In this document: positions 17,081 through 27,727 of the stretch, in pieces | How positions within the stretch are numbered: position 1 is the first letter of the stretch | Layout of the letters: every line of letters starts with the position of its first letter | Origin: Streptococcus sp. 596553 | GTDB lineage: Bacteria; Bacillota; Bacilli; Lactobacillales; Streptococcaceae | DNA: 64,000 nt | Assembly (NCBI RefSeq): GCF_900411395.1 | Contig: NZ_OXCQ01000007.1 | Location: 44,437-108,436, forward strand | Reading direction: 5' to 3' | Notes under the pieces: model-generated | Told to the model about the DNA's origin: nothing | Seen by the model: only the letters and a program-made list of their open reading frames with translations | Database searches by the model: none | Position numbers and translations under genes: made by a program

Positions 17081-18247
17081 TTACTTTTGATATTCGTGGA
17101 TGATAACACCTTGTACCACACGGTTTACTGTACCTGTAGGAGACGGTGTATCTGGTTTATTTTCTACCTTGAGTGAAGTCAATAGGGCAAAGAGCTGGGC
17201 ATAAACGATGTAAGGGAAGACACGGTAAATATCATTCAAGACACCGCCACAACCAAGCGTCACTTCTTTGACATTTTCAAGACCAAAGGATTGATCACTC
17301 AAAAGCACAACACGACGAGCAATCTGGTCACCAGCAACTTCACGAACCAAGTCCAAGTCGTACTTACGAGTGTAGTCTGTCATTGTACCAAAGACCAAAA
17401 CAACTGTATCTTCGTTGATTAGTGATTTTGGACCGTGACGGAAGCCAACTGGACTTTCATACATGGTCGCAACTTGACCAGCAGTCAGTTCCAAAATCTT
17501 TAGCTGAGCTTCATGAGCAAGTCCAAAGAATGGACCAGCACCAAGGTAGATGACACGGTTAAAGTCTGAATCAACAAGCTCTTTGACATCTTCTGCCTTG
17601 TCTAAAACTTTACGGGCAAGACTAGTCACAACTTCAAAACGTTCAGCTTTCACAGCAAATTCTGTAGGATCAAAGACCAAGAGAGCTGTCAACATCATAG
17701 ACGTAAAGCTAGAAGTCATGGCAAATCCAGCATCATTAGAAGCAGCTGGTTGCAAGAGCAAGAGATTGCGGTCATCGCCGTGGGCTTGAAGAGCCAATTT
17801 CCCATCCGCTGCGCAAGTAATCGTCACTTGGTAAAGCTCATCCACCAAGGCTTTGGCCAAATCAACAGTCGCCACACTTTCAGGCGAATTTCCACTACGA
17901 GCAAAAGACACAAGGACAGTTGCCACATCTTTTTTCAAATAAGTTTCTGGATTGGCAACAATATCTGTGGTCGCAATGGTATTGAAATTCCATTTGCGTT
18001 CGTCATAGACTTCCTTAAAGTAAGGCACCAAGGTCTCTCCCACATAAGCAGAAGTCCCAGCCCCTGTCAAGATAACCTTGATATAGTCATGTTTATCAGC
18101 AATCCCTTGCAGGAAGGATGCAATTTCTTCACGTTTTGCTTGATAAGATTCAAAAGCTTCTTTCCATACATCAGGCTGTTGGTAGATTTCACGTGTAGTG
18201 ATTTCTGCACCCAATTCGAGCAAGTCTTCTTTTGTATAATGTAGCAT
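17081..18247 (-). CDS. agaS: AgaS-type SIS-domain sugar isomerase/deaminase
   Basis: A 388-residue protein with two SIS modules. Module 1 (about 50-190) contains VILTGAGTSAYVGETL and VLVSFARSGNSPESVATV; module 2 (about 205-350) contains VIYLGAGPFFGLAHEAQLK, ELTAGQVATMYESPVGFRHG and VVLVFG. The layout matches AgaS/GlmS-like amino-sugar-phosphate deaminases. Within a mannose-family PTS operon with bgaC it probably processes an N-acetylhexosamine-derived phosphate. The exact substrate is inferred from context. Confidence 0.9.
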   Translation of the reverse strand: MLHYTKEDLLELGAEITTREIYQQPDVWKEAFESYQAKREEIASFLQGIADKHDYIKVILTGAGTSAYVGETLVPYFKEVYDERKWNFNTIATTDIVANPETYLKKDVATVLVSFARSGNSPESVATVDLAKALVDELYQVTITCAADGKLALQAHGDDRNLLLLQPAASNDAGFAMTSSFTSMMLTALLVFDPTEFAVKAERFEVVTSLARKVLDKAEDVKELVDSDFNRVIYLGAGPFFGLAHEAQLKILELTAGQVATMYESPVGFRHGPKSLINEDTVVLVFGTMTDYTRKYDLDLVREVAGDQIARRVVLLSDQSFGLENVKEVTLGCGGVLNDIYRVFPYIVYAQLFALLTSLKVENKPDTPSPTGTVNRVVQGVIIHEYQK

Positions 18248-18271
18248 TGAGTTCCTCTTTTTCTATTAAAT

Positions 18272-18301
18272 ATGGGAATGGGAGTAAGCCCCATTCCCAT
18301 G
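18272..18301 (-). terminator. Intercistronic hairpin upstream of agaS
   Basis: ATGGGAATGGG and CCCATTCCCAT form a perfect 11-bp stem 25 bases before the agaS start. The tail is ATATTT rather than a T run, so it is more likely a processing or attenuation hairpin than a full terminator. Confidence 0.5.
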
Positions 18302-18347
18302 TATATTCTATATAAAATGCTCTAACAATTTTCACGTTGTCACATCG

Positions 18348-18500
18348 TATACTCAATGAAAATCAAAGAGCAAACTAGGAAACTAGCCGCAGGCTGCTCA
18401 AAACACTGTTTTGAGGTTGTGGATAGAACTAACGAAGTCAGTAACCATACCTACGGCAAGGAGACACTAGTATGGTTTGAAGAGATTTTCGAAGAGTATT
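18348..18500. repeat. BOX element inserted between the PTS IIA gene and agaS
   Basis: TACTCAATGAAAATCAAAGA, AAAACACTGTTTTGAGG, and TTTGAAGAGATTTTCGAAGA at the other end. Its last two bases form part of the IIA stop codon. Confidence 0.92.
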
Positions 18501-18903
18501 ATTCATCTTCGTCATCATCGAAGCCCGCTAACAGGTCATTGACTTTCACAATGCTTTCTGCAGCACGGTTCTTATAGTCCGCATCTGCGCCTGTAAGGCT
18601 CGCATTGATAAATTCAATCACCATTGGAAGATTCATCCCTGCGTAAAGTTCGATGTCACGACCTTCCATAATCAAACGGCTTACCACGTTACATGGTGTT
18701 CCACCGAGAAGATCCGCAAAGACTAGAAAATCATCCAATCCTTCAATAGCAGCTTCAAATTTTGCAGTAAATTCTTCTGGCCCATCTTCTGGAAGAAGAG
18801 CTACTGTGTAAATGTTGTCTTGTGGGCCCATAATCATTTCTGTGCTACCTTTAAGCTCCTCACAGAAGCGACCATGGCTCACCAAAATTAATGATTTGGT
18901 CAT
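18499..18903 (-). CDS. PTS mannose-family IIA component
   Basis: A 134-residue EIIA-Man. The phosphorylated His lies in ILVSHGRF (residue 10). The motifs VFADLLGGTPCN (about 70-81) and GMNLPMVIEF (about 105) are typical. It accepts phosphate from HPr and passes it to IIB. The acidic tail DDDEDE ends at a BOX element. Confidence 0.93.
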   Translation of the reverse strand: MTKSLILVSHGRFCEELKGSTEMIMGPQDNIYTVALLPEDGPEEFTAKFEAAIEGLDDFLVFADLLGGTPCNVVSRLIMEGRDIELYAGMNLPMVIEFINASLTGADADYKNRAAESIVKVNDLLAGFDDDEDE

Positions 18904-18909
18904 AAGGAA

Positions 18910-19725
18910 TTACATTCCAAATGCAAAGTGACCAAGGGCAGAAAGACCTACTGCAAGAGCGATAATGATACCGATAGCTTTAGTAGAAGTCATACCTTTC
19001 TTACCAAGCAACCAGAAGATAAAGGCAGTAAAGATTGCTGGAAGCAAACGTGGGAAGATTTGGTTCAAGATGTCTTGGAAATCAATCATCTTTTCACCGA
19101 TTGGCAACTTGTAAGAAATTTCAAAGTTGATCATTGTTGCTACAAGAGCACCCATCATGAAGACACCAAGTACAGATGCAGCGTCAATCAAAGCTGTCAA
19201 GGTACTTTGCATGTTGTTGATAAGGTTAACCCCTTCTTTGTAGGCAAATTCCAACTGTTTCCAACGGAAGATGTCATACGCTACTGCAACTGCAATCCAA
19301 AGGAAGATACCCCAAGGTTGGCCAGCGATAGCCATAGTTGCTGCGACTGACCCCATGATAGCAGGTACAAGTGAACCAAAGATTGTATCTCCAAGAGGAG
19401 CAAATGGTCCCATCAAACCTGTCTTGATACCGTTAACGGCGTCTTTTGAACCCACACCATCTTTTTCTTCCATGGCAAGGTCAAAACCAGCGATAATGGT
19501 ATGGAAGAATGGTGAAGTATTGAAGAATTGAGTATGAACTTTCATCATTTCTTTCAATTCAGGAGTTCCATCCCCATACATTTTACGCAATTGAGGCAAG
19601 ATCATATAAAGGTAACCAGAAGCTTGCATACGTTCGTAGTTCCAACCTAATTGGAAAGTAAACAAGCTACGTTTGTTGATTTGATTAAAATCTTCTTTTG
19701 TTAGTTTGTAATTAGAATTCGTCAT
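18910..19725 (-). CDS. PTS mannose-family IID component
   Basis: 271 residues from MTNSNYKLTKEDF (start 19725; the in-frame ATG at 19740 lies deeper inside the IIC gene). Signature WNYERMQASGYLYMILPQL near residue 30, then FFNTSPFFHTIIAG and DGVGSKDAVNGIKTGLMGPFAPLGDT. A C-terminal membrane segment is present. With IIC it forms the sugar translocation unit. It overlaps IIC by 14 bases. Confidence 0.93.
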   Translation of the reverse strand: MTNSNYKLTKEDFNQINKRSLFTFQLGWNYERMQASGYLYMILPQLRKMYGDGTPELKEMMKVHTQFFNTSPFFHTIIAGFDLAMEEKDGVGSKDAVNGIKTGLMGPFAPLGDTIFGSLVPAIMGSVAATMAIAGQPWGIFLWIAVAVAYDIFRWKQLEFAYKEGVNLINNMQSTLTALIDAASVLGVFMMGALVATMINFEISYKLPIGEKMIDFQDILNQIFPRLLPAIFTAFIFWLLGKKGMTSTKAIGIIIALAVGLSALGHFAFGM

Positions 19726-20617
19726 CTTCGATTTCCCCACTTTCTGATGGTGTAGAAGGTGCTGCTACAGCTACTTTTTGGCTATTTTTGAAGTGAAGCA
19801 CTGCAAGGAAGATACCTACGATAGAAATACCAATCATAGACAAACCTTTGAAGTTGTTCACGAAACCAATTTTTTCAGCAACTTCAGCAGGAAGAGTACC
19901 TACGATACCAGCAACAGCGCCACCAAGACCTGTTACATATGAGTAAAGAACAGTCAACATAGCTGTCAAACCAAATCCCATAGCAAGGTAGTGAAGGTTA
20001 CGTTTAACTGGAAGGTAACGAAGCAAGATTGCAAATCCAAGACCTGGAAGCATACGTCCTGCGAGTGTCAAACCATCTGCAATCCATTGGTATTCTGTCA
20101 CTAAGTCTACTACATGTTGTACAAAGGCACCACCAAAAGCAAGCGCAAAGAAGACTGGAAGGGCACGAGATAGAGCCCAAGGAATCGCACCAAGCAGGTA
20201 GTTGCGTTCAATACCTTTATAGTCATAGCGTTCGATTGCAGCATCCACACGGTGAGCGAAGAAGGTAGTAGTCATACGACCAAGAACGTCGAAGTAAGTC
20301 AAGAGAGCTGCTACTGGTACAGCGATTGTAGTAATTGCAAGCGGTGCATCAATTCCTTGTGAAACAGAGAAGGCTGTCGCAAGAACCGCACCAGAAGTTG
20401 CGTCGATACGAGAAGCACCACCGAAGGTACCAACCCCAAGAACGAACAGTTGCAAGTTACCACCGATAAGCAAACCAGTAGTCACATCTCCCATGATTAA
20501 ACCAGTAATGAAACCAGCAAATACAGGGGAACCTGCAGATGAAACGATCGTCAACTCATCACAGATTTGATAAGCTGAGTACAAAGTGAGAAGTAAAATT
20601 TGCCACCATTGTATCAT
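19712..20617 (-). CDS. PTS mannose-family IIC component
   Basis: A 301-residue polytopic protein with about seven membrane segments. Conserved features: ITGLIMGDVTTGLLIGGNLQL (a family signature at residues 38-58), GGASRIDATSGAVLATAF, and FGGAFVQHVVDL. Family role: sugar channel of the mannose/N-acetylgalactosamine/sorbose PTS class. In this locus the incoming sugar is thought to be galactose or a Gal-containing disaccharide released by BgaC. Confidence 0.93.
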   Translation of the reverse strand: MIQWWQILLLTLYSAYQICDELTIVSSAGSPVFAGFITGLIMGDVTTGLLIGGNLQLFVLGVGTFGGASRIDATSGAVLATAFSVSQGIDAPLAITTIAVPVAALLTYFDVLGRMTTTFFAHRVDAAIERYDYKGIERNYLLGAIPWALSRALPVFFALAFGGAFVQHVVDLVTEYQWIADGLTLAGRMLPGLGFAILLRYLPVKRNLHYLAMGFGLTAMLTVLYSYVTGLGGAVAGIVGTLPAEVAEKIGFVNNFKGLSMIGISIVGIFLAVLHFKNSQKVAVAAPSTPSESGEIEDDEF

Positions 20618-20644
20618 AACAATGACCTCCTAAAAATTTTTTTC

Positions 20645-22905
<2,261 letters not shown>

Positions 22906-22926
22906 AAAACTACCTTTTGATTGCAA

Positions 22927-22984
22927 AGTTTGCGTTTTCACTCGTTGTTATAGTAATTATAAACCAATCTGTTTGAATTGTCAA
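22927..22984 (-). promoter_or_regulatory. bgaC operon promoter with a cre-like (CcpA) site
   Basis: TTGACA (22979-22984), a 17-base spacer and TATAAT (22956-22961) form a consensus promoter. Downstream, GTGAAAACGCAAACT (22927-22941) matches the catabolite-response element consensus except at the first base. A position after the transcription start suits road-block repression by CcpA. Confidence 0.7.
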
Positions 22985-23204
22985 TAGAAATTGTCGGAAT
23001 ATTTACTGTAATTTTACCATTATACACACGTTCAATTAGTTTCAAACATTTTCAGACCTATTTCAAACGCTCTTTGCATTCAGAATATGGAACCTAAAAT
23101 AATTTTGCATAAAATACATTTATAAAATATGAGTAATGCTTATGTACCTTAATTTTTCAAACTATTTTTCTAATTTTTTATTCAAAAGACTACTATTTTT
23201 TTCG

Positions 23205-23218
23205 CTTTTATGGTAAAA
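23205..23218 (+). promoter_or_regulatory. Extended -10 promoter of bgaR
   Basis: TATGGTAAAAT (TG-n-TAAAAT) about 35 bases before the chosen start. It also shows that the ATG at 23210 is part of the promoter. Confidence 0.5.
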
Positions 23219-23251
23219 TTTTCTGTGGAGAAGGAAAATAGAGGTAAAAAT

Positions 23252-23968
23252 ATGGCAATTCCCAAATATCAATACATAAAAGACGAATTAAAAAATAAAA
23301 TCATCTCTGGGCAATTTAGCAGCGGAGATAAATTTTACACTGAAGCAGAGCTCATTTCAATGTACGATGTCAGTTCTATCACAGTTGTCCGCGCCTTAAA
23401 CGACCTTGCTAAAGATGGCTATATTGTCCGCCAACAAGGAAAAGGAACCTTCGTTTCACGCGCACGCAAACACAAGCTTGTAGAGTTTTCGGATATTGAA
23501 CTCTTTAATGCTAAAGATGATAAGGTAACTGTTCTTTCAATTGAACGCGGAAACAAGCTCGTTTACTTGGAAAAATTGGGTCTACGCGGCGATCAATTCT
23601 ACTACAAGATTGAACGTATCCGCGAATCAAACGGTGTCGTTTATATCTACCATACATCCTACATCCCAGAACAATATATCAACGCAAATTATCCAAACCT
23701 TGAATACTATAGTTCTATCTATAACCGTTTCAAGTTAGACTACCACATTCACATGAATGATGAACACTTTGAAGAAATCAACGAAATAGTCTTTCCAACT
23801 CCAGAACATGCGGCTTCAGTCCTCGGAGTCGATGAACAATTCCCTACTGTCCTACAAACTAAAATCACCAAACTCGAATCAACTGGTCAAGTTTTAGGAT
23901 ACAGTGAAACTTACAAACGATCTGATTATTACAAGATTAAATTCATCTCATGTGATCGTGATCACTAA
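23252..23968 (+). CDS. bgaR: GntR/HutC-family regulator of the bgaC operon
   Basis: 238 residues from MAIPKYQYIKDELKNKI, with AGAGGT upstream. The N-terminal winged helix (1-70) contains SGDKFYTEAELISMYDVSS and VVRALNDLAKDGYIVRQQGK. The C-terminal UTRA domain (about 95-235) probably binds a phosphosugar effector. It is divergent from bgaC, and in pneumococcus the corresponding gene represses this operon. Confidence 0.9.
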   Translation: MAIPKYQYIKDELKNKIISGQFSSGDKFYTEAELISMYDVSSITVVRALNDLAKDGYIVRQQGKGTFVSRARKHKLVEFSDIELFNAKDDKVTVLSIERGNKLVYLEKLGLRGDQFYYKIERIRESNGVVYIYHTSYIPEQYINANYPNLEYYSSIYNRFKLDYHIHMNDEHFEEINEIVFPTPEHAASVLGVDEQFPTVLQTKITKLESTGQVLGYSETYKRSDYYKIKFISCDRDH

Positions 23969-23970
23969 GA

Positions 23971-24003
23971 AGAAAGCCTGAGCCTAAGCGCTTGGGCTTT
24001 TTC
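23971..24003 (+). terminator. Terminator of bgaR
   Basis: AAGCCTGAGCCTAAGCGCTTGGGCTTTTT: the stem AAGCC/GGGCTT is followed by a T run just after the stop. Confidence 0.75.
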
Positions 24004-24021
24004 TATGCTTATTATATGACA

Positions 24022-24121
24022 TAGTAGATTGAAATAGAATATAGACAAATCGATTAGGAAATTCAAATCAATTTCTAGTAATATTTTAGAAGTCACAGTA
24101 TACTATTCTATATTCAACATA
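24022..24121. repeat. RUP element
   Basis: About 100 bases starting ATAGTAGATTGAAATAGAAT, with GATTAGGAAATTCAAATCAA in the middle and ACTATTCTATATTCAA at the end. It closely resembles the copy at 62501-62608. RUP elements are miniature elements thought to be mobilised by IS630-Spn1. Confidence 0.88.
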
Positions 24122-24167
24122 TTATAAAATATTGGTTATTTTTTTCAAAAGCACTTTAATAAAAAAG

Positions 24168-24222
24168 AAAAATCGAAGTTCTGCTACTCCTATAAATGGA
24201 GTAATAGAAATTCGATTTTATT
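24168..24222 (-). terminator. Terminator of purB
   Basis: Minus-strand AAATCGAATTTCTATTACTCC and GGAGTAGCAGAACTTCGATTT pair around TATA, followed by TTCTTTTTT. Confidence 0.8.
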
Positions 24223-24226
24223 TTAA

Positions 24227-25522
24227 TTATCCTAAACCAAGACGTTCAAAAATATCATCCACTCGTTTGGTGTAGTAAAGAGGGTTAAAGATCTCATCGA
24301 TTTCTTCTTGTGTGAGGCGTGATGTTATTTCTGGGTCTGCTTCCAACAGTGGTTTAAAGTCTACTTGATTATCCCAAGAGTAGGCTGTTTTTGGTTGTAC
24401 CAAGTCATAGGCTTGCTCACGTGTCATCCCTTTTTCAATCAAAGTCAACATAGCCCGTTGGCTAAAGATAAGACCAAACGTAGAATTCATGTTGCGAATC
24501 ATGTTTTCTGGGAAGACCGTCAAGTTCTTGACAATATTTCCAAAACGGTTAAGCATGTAATCAATCAAGATGGTCGTATCTGGTGTGATGATACGCTCAG
24601 CTGATGAGTGGGAAATGTCGCGTTCGTGCCAGAGAGCGACGTTCTCATAGGCTGTAAGCATGTGACCACGGATAACACGCGCCAGACCAGTCATATTTTC
24701 AGAACCGATTGGGTTGCGTTTGTGAGGCATTGCTGAAGACCCTTTTTGCCCTTTAGCAAAAAATTCTTCTACTTCGCGTTGTTCTGATTTTTGCAAGCCA
24801 CGAATCTCAGTCGCCATACGCTCGATAGAAGTCGCGATGCTGGCAAGAACCGCAAAGTACTCAGCGTGAAGGTCACGAGGAAGGACCTGTGTTGAGATTT
24901 CTTGGGCACGGATACCCAATTTGTCGCAGACGTATTGCTCAACGAATGGTGGGATGTTGGCAAAGTTACCAACCGCACCAGAAATCTTACCAGCTTCCAC
25001 TCCAGCAGCCGCATGCTCGAAACGCTCGATGTTGCGCTTCATTTCGCTGTACCACGTCGCCAATTTCAGACCAAAAGTTGTCGGCTCAGCGTGCACACCG
25101 TGGGTACGACCCATCATGATGGTAAACTTGTGCTCCTTAGCCTTATCAGCGATGATGTTGGTGAAGTTTTCGAGGTCACGACGGATGATGTCGTTGGCCT
25201 GCTTGTAAAGATAACCGTAGGCCGTATCCACCACGTCGGTAGACGTCAAACCATAGTGGACCCACTTGCGCTCTTCACCAAGAGTCTCAGAGACCGCACG
25301 CGTGAAAGCCACCACATCGTGACGAGTTTCCTGCTCAATCTCCAAAATACGGTCGATGTCAAAGTCCGCCTTCTCGCGGATCAAAGCCACATCTTCCTTA
25401 GGGATTTCCCCCAACTCAGCCCATGCCTCATCAGCCAAGATTTCCACCTCAAGCCAAGCACGGTATTTATTTTCTTCACTCCAAATGTTCGCCATCTCAG
25501 GGCGAGAGTAACGGTTGATCAT
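24227..25522 (-). CDS. purB: Adenylosuccinate lyase
   Basis: 431 residues from [21 protein letters not shown] lies nine bases upstream, so the ATG at 25543 is not used. Fumarase/aspartase superfamily motifs: HVVAFTR-type region near 70 ([11 protein letters not shown]), [14 protein letters not shown] near 140, and the signature [15 protein letters not shown] near 260. It catalyses two steps, SAICAR to AICAR and adenylosuccinate to AMP. Confidence 0.96.
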   Translation of the reverse strand: MINRYSRPEMANIWSEENKYRAWLEVEILADEAWAELGEIPKEDVALIREKADFDIDRILEIEQETRHDVVAFTRAVSETLGEERKWVHYGLTSTDVVDTAYGYLYKQANDIIRRDLENFTNIIADKAKEHKFTIMMGRTHGVHAEPTTFGLKLATWYSEMKRNIERFEHAAAGVEAGKISGAVGNFANIPPFVEQYVCDKLGIRAQEISTQVLPRDLHAEYFAVLASIATSIERMATEIRGLQKSEQREVEEFFAKGQKGSSAMPHKRNPIGSENMTGLARVIRGHMLTAYENVALWHERDISHSSAERIITPDTTILIDYMLNRFGNIVKNLTVFPENMIRNMNSTFGLIFSQRAMLTLIEKGMTREQAYDLVQPKTAYSWDNQVDFKPLLEADPEITSRLTQEEIDEIFNPLYYTKRVDDIFERLGLG

Positions 25523-25646
25523 GTTGTTTCTCCTTTTTATCATCTATTTTCTTCTTTTATCGAAATCGCAACTTCAAATAAAAAATTATTGGCCAAAGTA
25601 ATCAAAGATCTCACCAACTATTAAAAAGGTATTCTAATATGTAAGG

Positions 25647-26420
25647 CTACTCTCCTTGCTTAGACATATTTTCATAAGATAAACCTTTTACAATAAAATT
25701 CTTTTGGTCAAACATTTCTTCAATTATACACTCATACGCTTCCTTATCTACGGTATGTTGTTCAAAATATCGATTTAGTGCTTCCTTAGCAGAGTTCTTA
25801 TCAAAAAGCACAGGTTCCCCATCTTTGGTAAACGCCACTTTAATAGTATCACTATATTTTGTATCAAAGAAATCTTTATAGTGTACGACCAATTTTATTT
25901 TTTTAATTTCATCTTTAGATATATTTTTTATCTCCACATAAAAGACACTATCATCATCTTTTTTTATAATTTTCATTCTCTTCGATTTACTAGGTCCCTT
26001 TTCATCGATTCTTATATCTTCAATAAAAGCATGCCCCAATCCTATATTTTCTACATATAAGGGAAAAATAAGAGATTTATCTGGACTTTGCGAAAATTCT
26101 ATTTTATAGTCTAAAATATCTGTTCTTTTAGATTGATCAATCTTTCTATACGGATAAATTCCAATTGAAATAAAATATCTTAAATAGGGCTTATGACTAT
26201 TTATTAAATCCGCTTTATGTTTTTTATTTTCTACGCTGATAGTCCAATAAATACCGTATATAGTTACAATAGCCCCAATTATAGCACTAATCAAACTTGA
26301 CCAAAATTCATTATTTAATCTACAGGTTTTCAAAATACAATCTTTGGTATCAATATGGAATAAACCTAATAACACCAATATTAGGATTAAGATTATAATC
26401 CAAAAAATTTTTTTACTCAT
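25647..26420 (-). CDS. Two-TM protein with an extramembrane domain, accessory island
   Basis: 257 residues from MSKKIFWII (26420), overlapping the end of the upstream gene by the bases ATGAGTAA. Two membrane helices (about 5-22 and 42-62) are followed by a soluble region of about 190 residues with alternating hydrophobic strands, such as SLIFPLYVENIGLGHAFIED and VFYVEIKNISKDEIKKIKLV, resembling an Ig-like beta sandwich. No enzyme motif is recognised. The overlap ties it to the ART-like protein upstream; 2-TM partners are common in anti-phage modules, but a defence role is inference. Confidence 0.6.
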   Translation of the reverse strand: MSKKIFWIIILILILVLLGLFHIDTKDCILKTCRLNNEFWSSLISAIIGAIVTIYGIYWTISVENKKHKADLINSHKPYLRYFISIGIYPYRKIDQSKRTDILDYKIEFSQSPDKSLIFPLYVENIGLGHAFIEDIRIDEKGPSKSKRMKIIKKDDDSVFYVEIKNISKDEIKKIKLVVHYKDFFDTKYSDTIKVAFTKDGEPVLFDKNSAKEALNRYFEQHTVDKEAYECIIEEMFDQKNFIVKGLSYENMSKQGE

Positions 26421-27348
26421 TTTCACCCATAATCTCATCAATCAACCTTCTTCGTTCTTCCTGAAATATATACTTTTGATATAAACTACTTTCTTTCAGT
26501 TTTCGATAGAAAGCTATTTGATTAATTTCTACACCACTTTTTTTTAATGTCTTTATTAAGTCATCAAAAGAATCTGCCTTATCTATCATTTTCAATAAAT
26601 TAGGATTTACAATAAATACTTCTTTGCCAGAACGACTTTTTTCTATCAATCCTAAAATATTATGTGGAAAAATACAATCTAAAAATATTACCTCATTATA
26701 CTTATCTTTAAAGCCTTTCATTCCAATTTCATTACAAAATTGTTTAATCTTTTTTGTTTCAAGATACATACATTCTGGTGAGTTATTCGTAAAAGCAACT
26801 ATTGTATATGAAACATCATCTTTTTCAGAAAATATTTTCTGTGCAATATCTTTATTTCTAGATGTTGATACACAAGGAATTTTCGATTGAAAAGGAGCTT
26901 TATCTTGTACAATATGTAAAATACTTAGTACTTTTAAATACATATCATAATAAGAATAATTGTATGTATCTTTATAATTTTTTATCTTCTCAATTATAGC
27001 ATTAATATCACCAGATATACCATAAGTTGCAAAATTTTCAAAATTTTCTTTTAAATGTTTTAATACCAGCTTAAAATTCTCGTATTCCTTTTCATTCCAC
27101 TCTTCCAGAGTATTATAACCCAAATCATTTTCTAAATCCTTAAATAAATTAAATCTTGCTTTTTCACCACCAATAAAAATAAAGTCCTTAAAGTTCTTAT
27201 ATATTTTTTTATCTATCCCTCGAAATACCAACCTTTTCCTTAATGAATAATAGATCGCTTCAACCAGCTTCTTTTTATTTCCAGTAATTTTTCTTTTTTT
27301 ATTGTTATAACTTCCATCACTAGATAATTTGTATGTTACATACTTCAT
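26413..27348 (-). CDS. Putative ADP-ribosyltransferase-like protein, accessory island
   Basis: A 311-residue AT-rich gene. An R-S-E type ART pattern is visible: VFRG (Arg43), CVSTSRNKDIAQKIF (Ser-Thr-Ser 161-163) and SGKEVFIVNP (Glu243). The strand after STS, with A/F spacing, resembles the F-STS-x5-A-xx-F form of mono-ADP-ribosyltransferases. The first residue of the ExE motif is missing (GKE), and the gap between Arg and STS is long, so the call is tentative. An FRG-domain protein is the main alternative. It is coupled to the 2-TM gene downstream and sits between purB and purK. Confidence 0.5.
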   Translation of the reverse strand: MKYVTYKLSSDGSYNNKKRKITGNKKKLVEAIYYSLRKRLVFRGIDKKIYKNFKDFIFIGGEKARFNLFKDLENDLGYNTLEEWNEKEYENFKLVLKHLKENFENFATYGISGDINAIIEKIKNYKDTYNYSYYDMYLKVLSILHIVQDKAPFQSKIPCVSTSRNKDIAQKIFSEKDDVSYTIVAFTNNSPECMYLETKKIKQFCNEIGMKGFKDKYNEVIFLDCIFPHNILGLIEKSRSGKEVFIVNPNLLKMIDKADSFDDLIKTLKKSGVEINQIAFYRKLKESSLYQKYIFQEERRRLIDEIMGENE

Positions 27349-27430
27349 TTAACTATTAACACCCTTTCAAAAGTAATAGGTTTCCTAACAAAGATAAAAC
27401 AGCAAATCTTATAATTTATGTCCTATTTTA

Positions 27431-27664
27431 CTACTCAAATTCTTCTTTCCCAATCCAAACAGATGGGTAGTGATCGAGTGTATTCAAATCCGTATCCAAC
27501 GGGATATCATAGATAGCTAGATAGTTTTCAGGATATTGGGCAACTAGCTCTTCATACTTAGCTTTCACCTTTTCGTGATTGCTACTAGCATACAAGACTT
27601 CGATGACTGCTCCAGTCTTATCTTTTTCAACAAAAGCGTTGACAATGAGTTGAATCATAGTCAT
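27431..27664 (-). CDS. Conserved hypothetical protein, 77 residues
   Basis: A small soluble protein, MTMIQLIVNAFVEKDKTGAV..., ending HYPSVWIGKEEFE. AAAGGGAGT upstream supports the start. Its codon use is like the pur genes rather than the AT-rich neighbours. A similar small gene stands near purK/purB in pneumococcal genomes. Function unknown. Confidence 0.7.
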   Translation of the reverse strand: MTMIQLIVNAFVEKDKTGAVIEVLYASSNHEKVKAKYEELVAQYPENYLAIYDIPLDTDLNTLDHYPSVWIGKEEFE

Positions 27665-27727
27665 ACTCCCTTTCTATATAATATAATTGTGTCTACTGAT
27701 ACAATTATATTTGTTGATAAAAGTATA

